Position numbers and translations under genes: made by a program | DNA from: an uncultured Bacilli bacterium | Lineage (GTDB): Bacteria > Bacillota_I > Bacilli_A > RF39 > UBA660 | Direction of reading: 5' to 3' | Assembly (NCBI GenBank): GCA_947628145.1 | Contig: CANQYU010000007.1 | Location: 1 to 33,764 of the forward strand | Length of the DNA: 33,764 bases | Notes under the pieces: model-generated | Told to the model about the DNA's origin: nothing | Seen by the model: only the letters and a program-made list of their open reading frames with translations | Database searches by the model: none | In this document: positions 8,313-18,162 of the stretch, piece after piece | Position numbering within the stretch: position 1 is the stretch's first letter | Layout of the letters: each line of letters opens with the position of its first letter

Positions 8313-11300
8313 TTAATTAGTTTGTAATATCTTTATTTCTTTAACATTATTATCTAATATCGAATATAAATATAAACTTACATTTTTATCACTAACAGTT
8401 TTTATATAATTATAATAAACATTAAGTTGTTTTGTATATTCTTCATCATCAATATTTTTTAATTTATAATCAATTATTTTTATCTCATCTTCATATTCTA
8501 ACATTAAATCAATTATTCCAGTATATTCTTGCTCATTTAAATCATATATAAACTCTAATTCTTGATAAATAGTCGCATCTTTAAAATTAAATTTTTCTTT
8601 TAAATTATTTACATATTTATTCTTACTTTCTTCTTTAAAATTAGTTAATTCTAATATTTCATGTAAATGCGTTCCATAATCTAATGTTGCTTGTTCTTCT
8701 TTAGATAATAGTTTTTTAATTGTTTTAGAACCATGTTTAAGTTCAATTAAATTAGAAGCAATATTATTTTCTAAAAAAGTAATTTTTTCTTCTTCTTTAG
8801 TTTCTAACCCTTTTCTATTTATATTTATTAAATCATAATCTTTAGTTAAACCTAAACTATTTAAATCTAGCATTTTAACATATTCTTTTAAATTACCTGC
8901 CATTGCATTTAAAAAATCATAAAAATTCCGAAAATTTCTTCCCTCTTGAACCATATATGGCTCTTTTCTTCTTTCTTCATTTTTAAAACTTGGCATAACC
9001 ATTATAATTTTTTCTTGAGCTCGCGTTAAAGCTACATAAAATAATCTTATTTTCTCGGATATTTCTTCTTGTCGTTCATGTACTTTAATTAATTCTTTTA
9101 TAAACGTAACCCCTATTCCCTCTTTATAAAAAGGAGTTAAAATTCCGTATTTAGTAGAAAACATAAATCTACTTTGCAAATCTCTTAAATTAAAATTTCT
9201 TTTAAAACCTGCAAAATAACATATAGGAAACTGTAGCCCTTTAGATTTATGAATATTCATAAGCTTTACACAATTGACATCCATTCTTGCTTCTTTATAT
9301 CTAATTTCTTCTTTATTATTTAGCATTTCTTCTAAATAATCTTCTAAATCATTAATAGTAAATCCTAAATCTTCCATTCCTTTAACTAAAGTCTCTAAAT
9401 AATCTAATTTATTAATATTAGCTTCCACATCTCCGACTAAAATTAAATTATCATACCAATTAAATTCTTTAATTATTTCCTCAATAAGCTCTAAAGGAGT
9501 TTTAAATTCTAAATCTTGGGCTATTTTAAAACATTTTTGCATTATTTCACTATCATAAAAAGTATGTTTTTTAAGCATTTTAAAAATTATATTATCATCT
9601 AAATTACCTAAAAAGCTTCTTGCCACACTTAAAAAAGCATATTCCATTTTTGCATCATATTCTTTAGCCTTAATTTTTAATATTAAACTAACTATATTTT
9701 TAAGAATTAAAAGAACATCAGTTGTACTTAAATCACTATCTTTATAAACCTCCATCGGTACATTTAAATATTCAAATATCTTTTTATAACTAGCCATTTC
9801 TGTACCTCTATCTAAAATAATACAAAAATCACTATATAAAGCTTTTCTTAATTTTTTTAATTTAAAATCATATACTAAATATCCTAAATTAATTTTTTCT
9901 TTTATATCTTTTAAAATACTAAAAGCTTCAATTTCTCCATTACTGTAAAGGGAAGAATCATTATTATATTGCCATATTTCCATATTATTATCATAAGTAT
10001 TAGCTCCCTCTTTTTCATAAGCTAAATTTCCATAAACCATGGCATGTTCTTTCTGATAATTAGCATTTCCTAAATCATCCGTCATTAATATTTCAAATAT
10101 TTGATTAATATTAGCTAAAACCTCTTTTCGTGACCGAAAGTTTTTTAATAAATCTATTTTTTCGCCCCCTAAATGTTTGGCATAATCATCATATTTCTTT
10201 TTAAATATTCCCGGATTAGCATTCCGAAACCGATAAATAGATTGTTTTATATCCCCGACCATATAAACGTTATTATTTTCGATTTCTTTAATAAACATAT
10301 CTTGTAAATCATTAGTATCTTGTTCTTCGTCAATTAATATTTCATTATAACTTTTAAATTCTTCTTTGATTTCCGAATTTCCTTTTACTATTTTAATAGC
10401 CATTTTCGCAATATCTAAAAACTCAAAAGCTTCATTTTTTCTTTTATATTCTTCTAAACGTTTATCTAATTCTAAAACTATCTTAATTATCGCTTTTACA
10501 TATTCTTTAGTACTTAAATATTGTTCTTTAAGTTCTTCTTCACTATATTTTGAAAGTTCCATAATTAAATTAGCTTTTTCTTTAAGTTCGGCTCTAAGTT
10601 CTTTTGCTTCTTCCGGAATATTCCGAATTTGTTTCTTAGCTAATTCTTTAATATTATATAAGGAATTATAACTTTTCGGCTTAATTAATTTTCCATATTG
10701 TTCATATATTTTAATATAAGCTTCCTCGGGAATTAAATCTTCTAATGCATATAAAGCATCTTCTATTTCTAAAGCTAAAGACTGTAAATATTGAAAATAT
10801 TCTTGAAATACTTTATTTATATATTCTTCACTATAATAATTAGCAATATAATTATTTAAATATTCTTCTTTATCATATATTAAATCTAAACTATTTTTTA
10901 TATTTAAAATAGCTTCTTTAATTACCTCGTCATCTCTATTAGTAAAATCCCCGACTAACTTTAAAAAATCAGCATCTTTCTTCTCATATAATTCTAAAAA
11001 TATATTATCAAGTAATCTTTTCTTTTCTAAATTAATAATTGAACCATCAATAATTGTAATATTTTTTCCTATATTAAGTAAATAATGATATTTTTTCACC
11101 ACATTTAAAGCAAAAGCATCAAAAGTTGTTATATAAGCACTATCTATATATTCTAATTGCTCTTTTAAATTAGCTTCTTCTAATTTTTTTCTTATTCTAC
11201 CTTTCATTTCCCCCGCGGCTTCATTAGTAAAAGTTAAAACTAATATTTTCCGGATATCTATCCCTTCTAATACTTTCCGAAATACTCGTTCTGTTAATAC

Positions 11301-11399
11301 GGCTGTTTTTCCTGACCCTGCCCCGGCGGATACTAAAATATTAGTGCCTTCTTTATTAATCGCTAATTTCTGTTCCAGTGTTGCTTCCATCATTATCAT
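8313..11399 (-). CDS. addA: ATP-dependent helicase/nuclease subunit A
   Basis: UvrD-like motifs SAGAGSGKTAVLTERV, LIDEEQDTNDLQ, VGDIKQSIYRFRNANP, RLFYVALTRAQEKI; C-terminal PD-(D/E)XK nuclease IIDYK. Confidence 0.93.
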   Translation of the reverse strand: MIMMEATLEQKLAINKEGTNILVSAGAGSGKTAVLTERVFRKVLEGIDIRKILVLTFTNEAAGEMKGRIRKKLEEANLKEQLEYIDSAYITTFDAFALNVVKKYHYLLNIGKNITIIDGSIINLEKKRLLDNIFLELYEKKDADFLKLVGDFTNRDDEVIKEAILNIKNSLDLIYDKEEYLNNYIANYYSEEYINKVFQEYFQYLQSLALEIEDALYALEDLIPEEAYIKIYEQYGKLIKPKSYNSLYNIKELAKKQIRNIPEEAKELRAELKEKANLIMELSKYSEEELKEQYLSTKEYVKAIIKIVLELDKRLEEYKRKNEAFEFLDIAKMAIKIVKGNSEIKEEFKSYNEILIDEEQDTNDLQDMFIKEIENNNVYMVGDIKQSIYRFRNANPGIFKKKYDDYAKHLGGEKIDLLKNFRSRKEVLANINQIFEILMTDDLGNANYQKEHAMVYGNLAYEKEGANTYDNNMEIWQYNNDSSLYSNGEIEAFSILKDIKEKINLGYLVYDFKLKKLRKALYSDFCIILDRGTEMASYKKIFEYLNVPMEVYKDSDLSTTDVLLILKNIVSLILKIKAKEYDAKMEYAFLSVARSFLGNLDDNIIFKMLKKHTFYDSEIMQKCFKIAQDLEFKTPLELIEEIIKEFNWYDNLILVGDVEANINKLDYLETLVKGMEDLGFTINDLEDYLEEMLNNKEEIRYKEARMDVNCVKLMNIHKSKGLQFPICYFAGFKRNFNLRDLQSRFMFSTKYGILTPFYKEGIGVTFIKELIKVHERQEEISEKIRLFYVALTRAQEKIIMVMPSFKNEERRKEPYMVQEGRNFRNFYDFLNAMAGNLKEYVKMLDLNSLGLTKDYDLININRKGLETKEEEKITFLENNIASNLIELKHGSKTIKKLLSKEEQATLDYGTHLHEILELTNFKEESKNKYVNNLKEKFNFKDATIYQELEFIYDLNEQEYTGIIDLMLEYEDEIKIIDYKLKNIDDEEYTKQLNVYYNYIKTVSDKNVSLYLYSILDNNVKEIKILQTN

Positions 11400-13695
11400 C
11401 TCCTAGCTTTACTTCGTCTTTTTTAGTTTTAAAACATACATCTTTAAAATGACAATACTCACATGCTATATTTTTATTTTTAATAACTTTAGGAGATATC
11501 GTAAATACTCCCTTTAAAATATTATCAATACATTCTTCTATTTTTTCTTCTACAACTTTTTTTAAATCTTCCATTTCTTCATTAGTTAAAACTTTCGCTC
11601 TCTTACTTAATGTTCCATCTTGTTTATAAACTAAATCTTTTATCACTGTACTATTTAAATAATCTTTATCTATTAATTCTAAAATATCCTCATCACTATT
11701 TGAATAACCCTGTAATTTTAAATTATCTTCCCGTAATTGAGCCAATGTTTTTTCACTAATATTAGGAACATTATCTAATACTTTTTGAATATAAAATCCC
11801 CCAATAATTGCCTCTTTAAATCTTTCTGTTTCTTTTAATAAATATAAATATATCGGCAGTTGCATATTTAAACCATATTTAATATTATCTAAAGTAATTA
11901 AAGTATTACCAGTTTTATAATCTACGACGACAATTACTTCTTTTCCATTTTTTTCTCCAAGCATAACTTTATCTATTAAACCTTTAAAAGTTACATTAAC
12001 ATTTCTATCTTTATAAACATATAATTCTTCTTCAAATAAATATTTATTTAATTTAGTTTTAGCTTCTTGCTTTTTTAATACATCTCTTATTTTTTCTAAT
12101 TCTTCTTCTAATTTTTCTAAATAAAAATATTCTTTTGCACCTAATTTATAATCTTTATCTTTAATAAAACGCATTATTTCTGCTTTAATATCAACATCTT
12201 TATTATATATTAATTCTAAAATATGATGGACAATATTTCCAATAATTGTTTTAAAATTTTCTTGAAAAATATCTAATTTTAATACTTTACTTACATAATA
12301 TTTAAAAGCACATTCATTATACATCTCCATATTGGTATATGCTAAGGTTAAGCCCTCTTTAAAAGTATCTTGAAGCATTGCTTCCTTAATACCCTTAAAT
12401 TCATTACTATAAGCTAAATATTTAATATTTAAATTATTTTTATAAAGAGCCAAATCCGGAGCAACTATATTATATTTATATAAATTATCTAGTTTCATTG
12501 CATATTTTAATTCTATATTTCTTTTAGAGTAGCATACATTATCTTTTATTTCTATTTTTTCTATCTTGTTACTTAAATCTTTAATTAATAAAGATGGCTC
12601 ACATTTTCCATGTTGATTATTTAATTTATAAGTTATAATTAAATTTTTTATTTTTCTTAAATTATCTTTAACTTTCTTCTTCGCTAATATATTTTTCGCA
12701 ATACTAGTATCAATATTTAATAATGTTTTAATATCGTCACTTAAATAATCGTCATCTTTATATATTTTCGGAAAACTATCTATATTAAAACCTAATAAAA
12801 ATACATATTCATCTTCTAAATAATAATCTTCTACTTTTCCTAAATTAACCGCTCTATCATAAATCTTTTTATTTAATTTTTCTTCTTTAAAATCTGAAAT
12901 AATAAATTCTTTTCGAATATCTTTATTCTTTATTCTTACCGTTTTATTAATAATTCTTATTAAATCATTTAAATTACTATATTTTTTTTCTAACTCTAAA
13001 ATATTATCTGGAATATCTAAATAATCATAATTATTTAAAAAATCTTGAGCTATTTTAGTACTAAAAAAACTCCCCTCATTATCTAAATTTATCGGAATAT
13101 TAAATAAATCAAAATATCTTCTTACACAACTCCTATATTCTTCATTCATAATTAATTTAATTTTATTTATATCAATATTATTATGAATAAGCTCACTAAT
13201 TTTATTAACCACAAATTCCACTTCTTGTTCCATATTTTTAGCTTCATAAATTAATGGTTCATAATTTTTATTTTCCGGATTTCTAATTTCATAATTAATT
13301 TCTAAACTATCTAATATTATTTGTTCTTCTTTAGAAAGTTGTTCATTATATATAATTATTCTTTTTGTCTTTAAAAATTTTTTAAAATCTTCGCTATATA
13401 TTAATAAATTATTTTGAATTAAATCTCTTTTTATATCATTTAAAAACTGTACTTTTTTATTATTAATATCTTTTAAAAAATACATATTTTCTATATAAAT
13501 CTTAGCTATATTTAAATTAACTTTATATTTTTCCATCACATATTCTAAAGTTTCAGGAGTATAATCAAAAAAAACTTTCTTTTTTAATTCTTTAAAAGTA
13601 TAAAATTTTAAATTATATAACTTTTTATTTTTACTTAAATCATATAGTATTTTTTTCTTATTATTTCTATTTGTTATTATGACAATACTTTCCAT
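11356..13695 (-). CDS. addB: ATP-dependent nuclease subunit B-like, PD-(D/E)XK nuclease with Fe-S cysteines
   Basis: Immediately upstream of and overlapping addA; nuclease motif GLIDKVM...VVVDYKTG; CEYCHFKDVC Fe-S cysteines. Preferred start ATG 13695 (MESIVIITN) with SD AGGATGG; the track start is 13728. Confidence 0.85.
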   Translation of the reverse strand: MESIVIITNRNNKKKILYDLSKNKKLYNLKFYTFKELKKKVFFDYTPETLEYVMEKYKVNLNIAKIYIENMYFLKDINNKKVQFLNDIKRDLIQNNLLIYSEDFKKFLKTKRIIIYNEQLSKEEQIILDSLEINYEIRNPENKNYEPLIYEAKNMEQEVEFVVNKISELIHNNIDINKIKLIMNEEYRSCVRRYFDLFNIPINLDNEGSFFSTKIAQDFLNNYDYLDIPDNILELEKKYSNLNDLIRIINKTVRIKNKDIRKEFIISDFKEEKLNKKIYDRAVNLGKVEDYYLEDEYVFLLGFNIDSFPKIYKDDDYLSDDIKTLLNIDTSIAKNILAKKKVKDNLRKIKNLIITYKLNNQHGKCEPSLLIKDLSNKIEKIEIKDNVCYSKRNIELKYAMKLDNLYKYNIVAPDLALYKNNLNIKYLAYSNEFKGIKEAMLQDTFKEGLTLAYTNMEMYNECAFKYYVSKVLKLDIFQENFKTIIGNIVHHILELIYNKDVDIKAEIMRFIKDKDYKLGAKEYFYLEKLEEELEKIRDVLKKQEAKTKLNKYLFEEELYVYKDRNVNVTFKGLIDKVMLGEKNGKEVIVVVDYKTGNTLITLDNIKYGLNMQLPIYLYLLKETERFKEAIIGGFYIQKVLDNVPNISEKTLAQLREDNLKLQGYSNSDEDILELIDKDYLNSTVIKDLVYKQDGTLSKRAKVLTNEEMEDLKKVVEEKIEECIDNILKGVFTISPKVIKNKNIACEYCHFKDVCFKTKKDEVKLGDDNDGSNTGTEISD

Positions 13696-13780
13696 AAAGA
13701 CCATCCTACTAAATATTTTAATATACATTTATTTTAACGTCAATAAGAAAAAAATACCAATAATTTTATTATAACAATTA

Positions 13781-13815
13781 AAAAACAAACTCTTTAAATA
13801 AAGAATTTGTTTCAT
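13781..13815 (-). terminator. Hairpin downstream of tRNA-Asn
   Basis: AACAAA(C)TCTTTAAATAAAGAATTTGTTT inverted repeat with a T-run on the minus strand. Confidence 0.55.
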
Positions 13816-13823
13816 TTCCTAAA

Positions 13824-13899
13824 TGGCGCCCAATGTAGGACTCGAACCTACGACCTAACGGTTAACAGCCGTGCGCTCTACCGACTGAGCTAATTGGGC
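13824..13899 (-). tRNA. tRNA-Asn (GTT), CCA encoded
   Basis: Minus strand GCCCAATTAGCTCAGTCGGTAGAGCGCACGGCTGTTAACCGTTAGGTCGTAGGTTCGAGTCCTACATTGGGCGCCA; acceptor 5' GCCCAAT pairs with ATTGGGC; anticodon GTT at position 34-36. Confidence 0.97.
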
Positions 13900-13961
13900 A
13901 TTGCTATTACATTATAGTAAATATTATGTTTAATGTCAATAACTTTATACTTAAAAAATGC

Positions 13962-13994
13962 AAAAAATAAAAAAAATTCCAGTATTGGAATTTT
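13962..13994 (-). terminator. Intrinsic terminator of the Tad-like operon
   Basis: Minus strand AATTCCAATACTGGAATTTTTTTTATTTTTT. Confidence 0.7.
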
Positions 13995-14011
13995 AATCTT
14001 AAATTTATATT

Positions 14012-14425
14012 TTAGTTACAAGTTTTGTCAGAATCGTTCCATTTTCTATCGCCGCCTAAATCATTACAACGCGCTTTAGCTGCATCATAACAACCACTTG
14101 GACTAGTAATACATGTTTTACAAACATTATATTCGTTTTTATAACTTGATGAAGTAAATTCTGTAACTAGACTAAATATAGCTCCAACTAAAGTTGGTAT
14201 AAAGAAAATAACTATACCAGCAATAGCTCTCATAACTAAAGATTTAACTGATTTTTTAATTTCGTCATCTTTACTTGCAACAACTGCTTTTCCTAAATCA
14301 ATAGCTCCAAATAAAATTATAATAAGTGGGATAGCTATTTTAAATACAAATAATACCCAACCTAGAATTTGCCATACTTGAGCTAAATCAGTACATACTG
14401 AAGGGTCCATTAATAACATACTCAA
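14012..14425 (-). CDS. Small two-TM protein resembling VirB2/TrbC-type pilins
   Basis: Hydrophobic segments ILGWVLFVFKIAIPLIIILFGAIDLGKAVV and AIAGIVIFFIPTLVGAIFSLV with an intervening charged loop; Cys-containing C-terminal tail. Confidence 0.6.
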   Translation of the reverse strand: MSMLLMDPSVCTDLAQVWQILGWVLFVFKIAIPLIIILFGAIDLGKAVVASKDDEIKKSVKSLVMRAIAGIVIFFIPTLVGAIFSLVTEFTSSSYKNEYNVCKTCITSPSGCYDAAKARCNDLGGDRKWNDSDKTCN

Positions 14426-14500
14426 TTCCTCGCTTTCTTAATCTATAAATATTGTATCTTATGTTTATCTGATTGTCAAGATTCTAATGTCAAAATTTGT

Positions 14501-15289
14501 CTATGTACCCATAATTAACAATACAGCTAAAACTAATAATACCATTACTCCAACTCCCGTTGTAATAAGCATACTCATAGTTTTGCTTTCCATTTTTTCA
14601 AGTCTGTTCTTATATTTTGTTTCTCTCGCTTTTTGTTGTAAACTAGATATTGTTTTAGAAAAAGCTAATAATTGTTCTTGCTTTCTCTCTTGTCTACCTA
14701 AACTCAAACGATAAAGCAACCTCATCATTCTCATGGAATCTCTAACTGGGTATTTTCTTGCAAAATCCATATAAGGCTCAATTGTATCATTACCAGCATT
14801 AATTTCATTAATTAAATCTTTTAATCCATCTTTAAATATTTCGGGCGCATCCTCTAAAGACTTACCAATTGCTACCGGAACAGTATAATGTTGAATTAAA
14901 ATTTCTAATCCTTTAAGATAATATGGAAGCATGGTGTCTATTTCATGTAAATGTCTTTTATAATAATTTTTTAAATTAATATAATCTAACTTAAAATAAC
15001 CAAAACCAACCACCAAACAAATAATTACATATGTATAAGACATATTTTTTAAAAGTAAACAAAATACTACAAGCATGACTATTAAGGTATTTTGAATTCT
15101 TTTACTAAACAAAATATCGGCATTTACTTTATCCCCATATTTAGCCCGTACATAAAAATCATAATCGCTTTCTTTAAGTCTTCGTAAATACATTTCATTA
15201 TCTGCGACTAATTTACTAATACTTATTTTTCCACTTTTAATAAATATATATATAATTATGAAGGCTACAATCGCTAATTCTATTTGCAT
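14501..15289 (-). CDS. TadC/GspF-like membrane protein
   Basis: Multi-TM protein with central cytoplasmic helical domain, positioned after a TadB-like gene; C-terminal TM. Confidence 0.6.
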   Translation of the reverse strand: MQIELAIVAFIIIYIFIKSGKISISKLVADNEMYLRRLKESDYDFYVRAKYGDKVNADILFSKRIQNTLIVMLVVFCLLLKNMSYTYVIICLVVGFGYFKLDYINLKNYYKRHLHEIDTMLPYYLKGLEILIQHYTVPVAIGKSLEDAPEIFKDGLKDLINEINAGNDTIEPYMDFARKYPVRDSMRMMRLLYRLSLGRQERKQEQLLAFSKTISSLQQKARETKYKNRLEKMESKTMSMLITTGVGVMVLLVLAVLLIMGT

Positions 15290-16185
15290 TATTCTACCCC
15301 CACATCATCATTATAATATTTCTCTCCTGTTAGAAGAAAATAACTATTTATAATTATTATAGCATGTAAAACTAAATGAACATACCATAACTGTAATAAA
15401 TCCAGATAACTATCTCTACCGAGTAATAATTGCATAACCAATACTAATAAAAATAATACTAACGCAAAAGTAATAAATTTTGTATGGAATTGTTTTCTAT
15501 CCATTTGGTCTCGATATACACCCTCAACTAAAGCATCTATATCCATACTCATATTTTCTAAAGCTTCTCCTGAATCTTTAGCACCCTCTTTTGTTATTTG
15601 TAAAAATAATTGATGCATATTTTTTACCATATAATAAGGATATTTTTGATTAAAGAACTCAATAGACTCATCAATTGTTCCATTTTGATAAGACATTTCT
15701 ATCATTGTTTTAATATCTTGTAAAACAGGGTCTTCAATTATTCCTGAATCTCGAACCCCCTCCAAAGATTTAACGAAACTTTGAGTTGTATTAAACTCCA
15801 TTATAACGTTAGTCGTATATACTTGAATTTGTTCAAAAATATATTCACTATATATTCTCTTACTTCTAAGCCAAGCTAAATATGGAATGAAAAGAATTGC
15901 TACTCCAGCGTATATAATAACCATTATCAAACTATAAAAATATAAATAAGCAATTCCTCCCGCAAGTCCTCCTAATGCTATAATTTGAATAGTATAATCT
16001 TTTATCGTATATTCTTGCTTTAATTCTTTCATTTTCGCACTTATAGTTTTAAAACTATATGGAGCATACTTTTCATAAATAAAACTTACTTGCTTTTTAG
16101 CAAATTTATAGAAATTTTCTGTTCCATTATTTTTTCGATATATAAATATAAATAAAGCTATCAATATCCATATTACGAGCTCCAT
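15289..16185 (-). CDS. TadB/GspF-like membrane protein
   Basis: N-terminal TMs, helical GspF-like domain (LEGVRDSGIIEDPVLQDIKTMIEMSYQNGTIDESIEFFNQKYPYYMVKNMHQLFLQITKEG), C-terminal TMs; adjacent to the CpaF ATPase. Confidence 0.65.
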   Translation of the reverse strand: MELVIWILIALFIFIYRKNNGTENFYKFAKKQVSFIYEKYAPYSFKTISAKMKELKQEYTIKDYTIQIIALGGLAGGIAYLYFYSLIMVIIYAGVAILFIPYLAWLRSKRIYSEYIFEQIQVYTTNVIMEFNTTQSFVKSLEGVRDSGIIEDPVLQDIKTMIEMSYQNGTIDESIEFFNQKYPYYMVKNMHQLFLQITKEGAKDSGEALENMSMDIDALVEGVYRDQMDRKQFHTKFITFALVLFLLVLVMQLLLGRDSYLDLLQLWYVHLVLHAIIIINSYFLLTGEKYYNDDVGVE

Positions 16186-16194
16186 ATTTACCTC

Positions 16195-17295
16195 CTATAA
16201 TGCTTCTATGTTTTCTGTATTACTTGGATTATTTAAATTAAATAAATCTTCTTTTAAAATTACTCCCTGAATTGCTAAATAATTTCTTAGATATTTGGTT
16301 GGATTATTTAAAGTAAATCGCCCATCCAAAGTTTTTTGAAAAATAGTATTTACCTGCGGTTTATTATCGTCATCAACATAAAATTCGCATATTTCCATAA
16401 TCTCTCTTTGAAATCTCCCCAATTTCTCACTCATATATCCTTTTACATATATTCCAATTTGTACATAACGATGAATTGTTGCCACAAATTGCTCAACATC
16501 AATATTCGATTCTATCAAACTATACATCCGCATTGGAATTAATGAAGCTTTATCGGAGTGAATTGTCGAAATAATATGGTGTCCGGAAGAAATAGAGTTA
16601 CGAACGGCCATAACAGCTTCTGCACTACGAACCTCGGAAAGTAATATCCAAATCGGATTTTGTCGCATACATGTAACCAAAACCTCAGAATAAGAAGCAA
16701 TATTGTTTGTTTTCATTGCTACAATATCCCGGTGGGGAAATATTCTATCTAAGTGTAATTCCAAAGTATCTTCTATTGTAATTATTTTTTCATTTTCTCT
16801 TGTATTACTAGCTAAATATTTAACTAATTCGGTTTTACCTGAACCAGTTTCTCCACTAACAATAATATTAGCATGACCATGAACACAATCAATTAAAAAA
16901 TCTAATAAATCTGCACTTACATATTCTTCATTAAGTAACTTATCCCTATTTAATCTAATCTTTGCTGGAGTTTTCCGAATAACAAGCGCTATTCCATTAG
17001 TTGCAATAGAATCATGAATAAAGTTAAGTCTTAATTCTGTACTTTCAGCATCTAAAAAAGGATGTGCCATATTGAATGTTTTTCCCATGACATTGGAACA
17101 TTGAAAGGCTAACTTTTCTATTAAAGCATTATTTATTTCCGGTCTATCTACTCGATAAACCCCTTTTGATAAAGACTTCAACCATACTTGTCCTCCGTTT
17201 GTATAGGAAATATCGGTTATATCATCAATATCAATAAACTCTTTCAAGGGTCCAAAATCAATTTGCGAAAATATCGCATCATTCATATATGCCAC
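16195..17295 (-). CDS. cpaF: CpaF/TadA-family secretion ATPase
   Basis: Walker A IIVSGETGSGKTELVKYLA; ITIEDTLELHL; NPIWILLSEVRSAEAVMAVRNSISSGHHIISTIHSDKA. Confidence 0.93.
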   Translation of the reverse strand: MAYMNDAIFSQIDFGPLKEFIDIDDITDISYTNGGQVWLKSLSKGVYRVDRPEINNALIEKLAFQCSNVMGKTFNMAHPFLDAESTELRLNFIHDSIATNGIALVIRKTPAKIRLNRDKLLNEEYVSADLLDFLIDCVHGHANIIVSGETGSGKTELVKYLASNTRENEKIITIEDTLELHLDRIFPHRDIVAMKTNNIASYSEVLVTCMRQNPIWILLSEVRSAEAVMAVRNSISSGHHIISTIHSDKASLIPMRMYSLIESNIDVEQFVATIHRYVQIGIYVKGYMSEKLGRFQREIMEICEFYVDDDNKPQVNTIFQKTLDGRFTLNNPTKYLRNYLAIQGVILKEDLFNLNNPSNTENIEAL

Positions 17296-17325
17296 CTCCT
17301 TTTTTATTCATTCTTTTTTTATTTT

Positions 17326-18144
17326 TTAAGACCAATCAGGGATGTCTTCTTCGCCAATATTAATTGTATATCTTAGAATTTCTTCTTTTAATTGCTCATT
17401 AGTTACTTTAGTTTCTCCAGCCTCAGCACTATAATTAGCATTTCTTGGCATTGGAACCAATTCTACAATGTTATCTGGTAAAATAACCGCTTTGGCTAAT
17501 AAATCAAATAATCCATCAGCTTCTGGTACTCCGAATAGTAACATTGCTGGAACTCCTCCATTACCACCATAATAAATACTATTACCATTTGCATCCCGAA
17601 CATCCATTATTGGTAATTTAGAAATTAAACGGCTATATATTAATAATCCGGTATCAGATGTCATTCTTGCCCAAATATCAATATATTCTCCAGGTATCAT
17701 TGAATTACCATAAGTAGTTTGTAAATCAACTGGAATAGCAACTGGTAAATAACCATCAGGCATTCTATCAAAAACATTTGAAGCTACATCATCACATAAT
17801 TTAACTTGTTCTGTATAGAAAAAGCCACCTTCAGGAACGCTAGTTTTTTCTGCTACACAATATCGTTGTGATGTAGAAACTACTCTATTTATGTCTGAAA
17901 TTAAAGTTTTATTGTTATTTACAGTACTTCTTAATATTTCCATCGTACCAACTACATCAGATGTAATTTCTTTTGTTGATGCAATTGTCTTTTTAGCATA
18001 AGGAACCATAATTGTATCTACTGCCTTGTTTATTCGGTAATTATAACCTATAAAAAGAACAATTATACCAAGTATCACACCTAAAATAGTTACTGTATTT
18101 TTATTAGCTAAAAATCGTTTTAACGTTGCTCCTATATTTCCCAT
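17326..18144 (-). CDS. CpaB/RcpC-like protein (SAF domain)
   Basis: N-terminal TM then SAF-like VPYAKKTIASTKEITSDVVGTMEIL; located upstream of cpaF in the operon. Confidence 0.65.
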   Translation of the reverse strand: MGNIGATLKRFLANKNTVTILGVILGIIVLFIGYNYRINKAVDTIMVPYAKKTIASTKEITSDVVGTMEILRSTVNNNKTLISDINRVVSTSQRYCVAEKTSVPEGGFFYTEQVKLCDDVASNVFDRMPDGYLPVAIPVDLQTTYGNSMIPGEYIDIWARMTSDTGLLIYSRLISKLPIMDVRDANGNSIYYGGNGGVPAMLLFGVPEADGLFDLLAKAVILPDNIVELVPMPRNANYSAEAGETKVTNEQLKEEILRYTINIGEEDIPDWS

Positions 18145-18162
18145 TTTATCCTACCTTCCTAA

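Noticed and set aside
10366-10671. + strand 101-aa ORF inside addA
   Set aside because: Antisense to conserved addA coding; Ser/Phe-rich translation typical of AT-rich antisense frames.
14487-14714. + strand 75-aa ORF opposite the TadC-like gene
   Set aside because: Antisense overlap with a well-supported gene; hydrophobic composition mirrors the complementary codons.
16336-17376. + strand ORFs 16336-16542 and 17188-17376 opposite cpaF
   Set aside because: Antisense to conserved ATPase motifs, no independent support.
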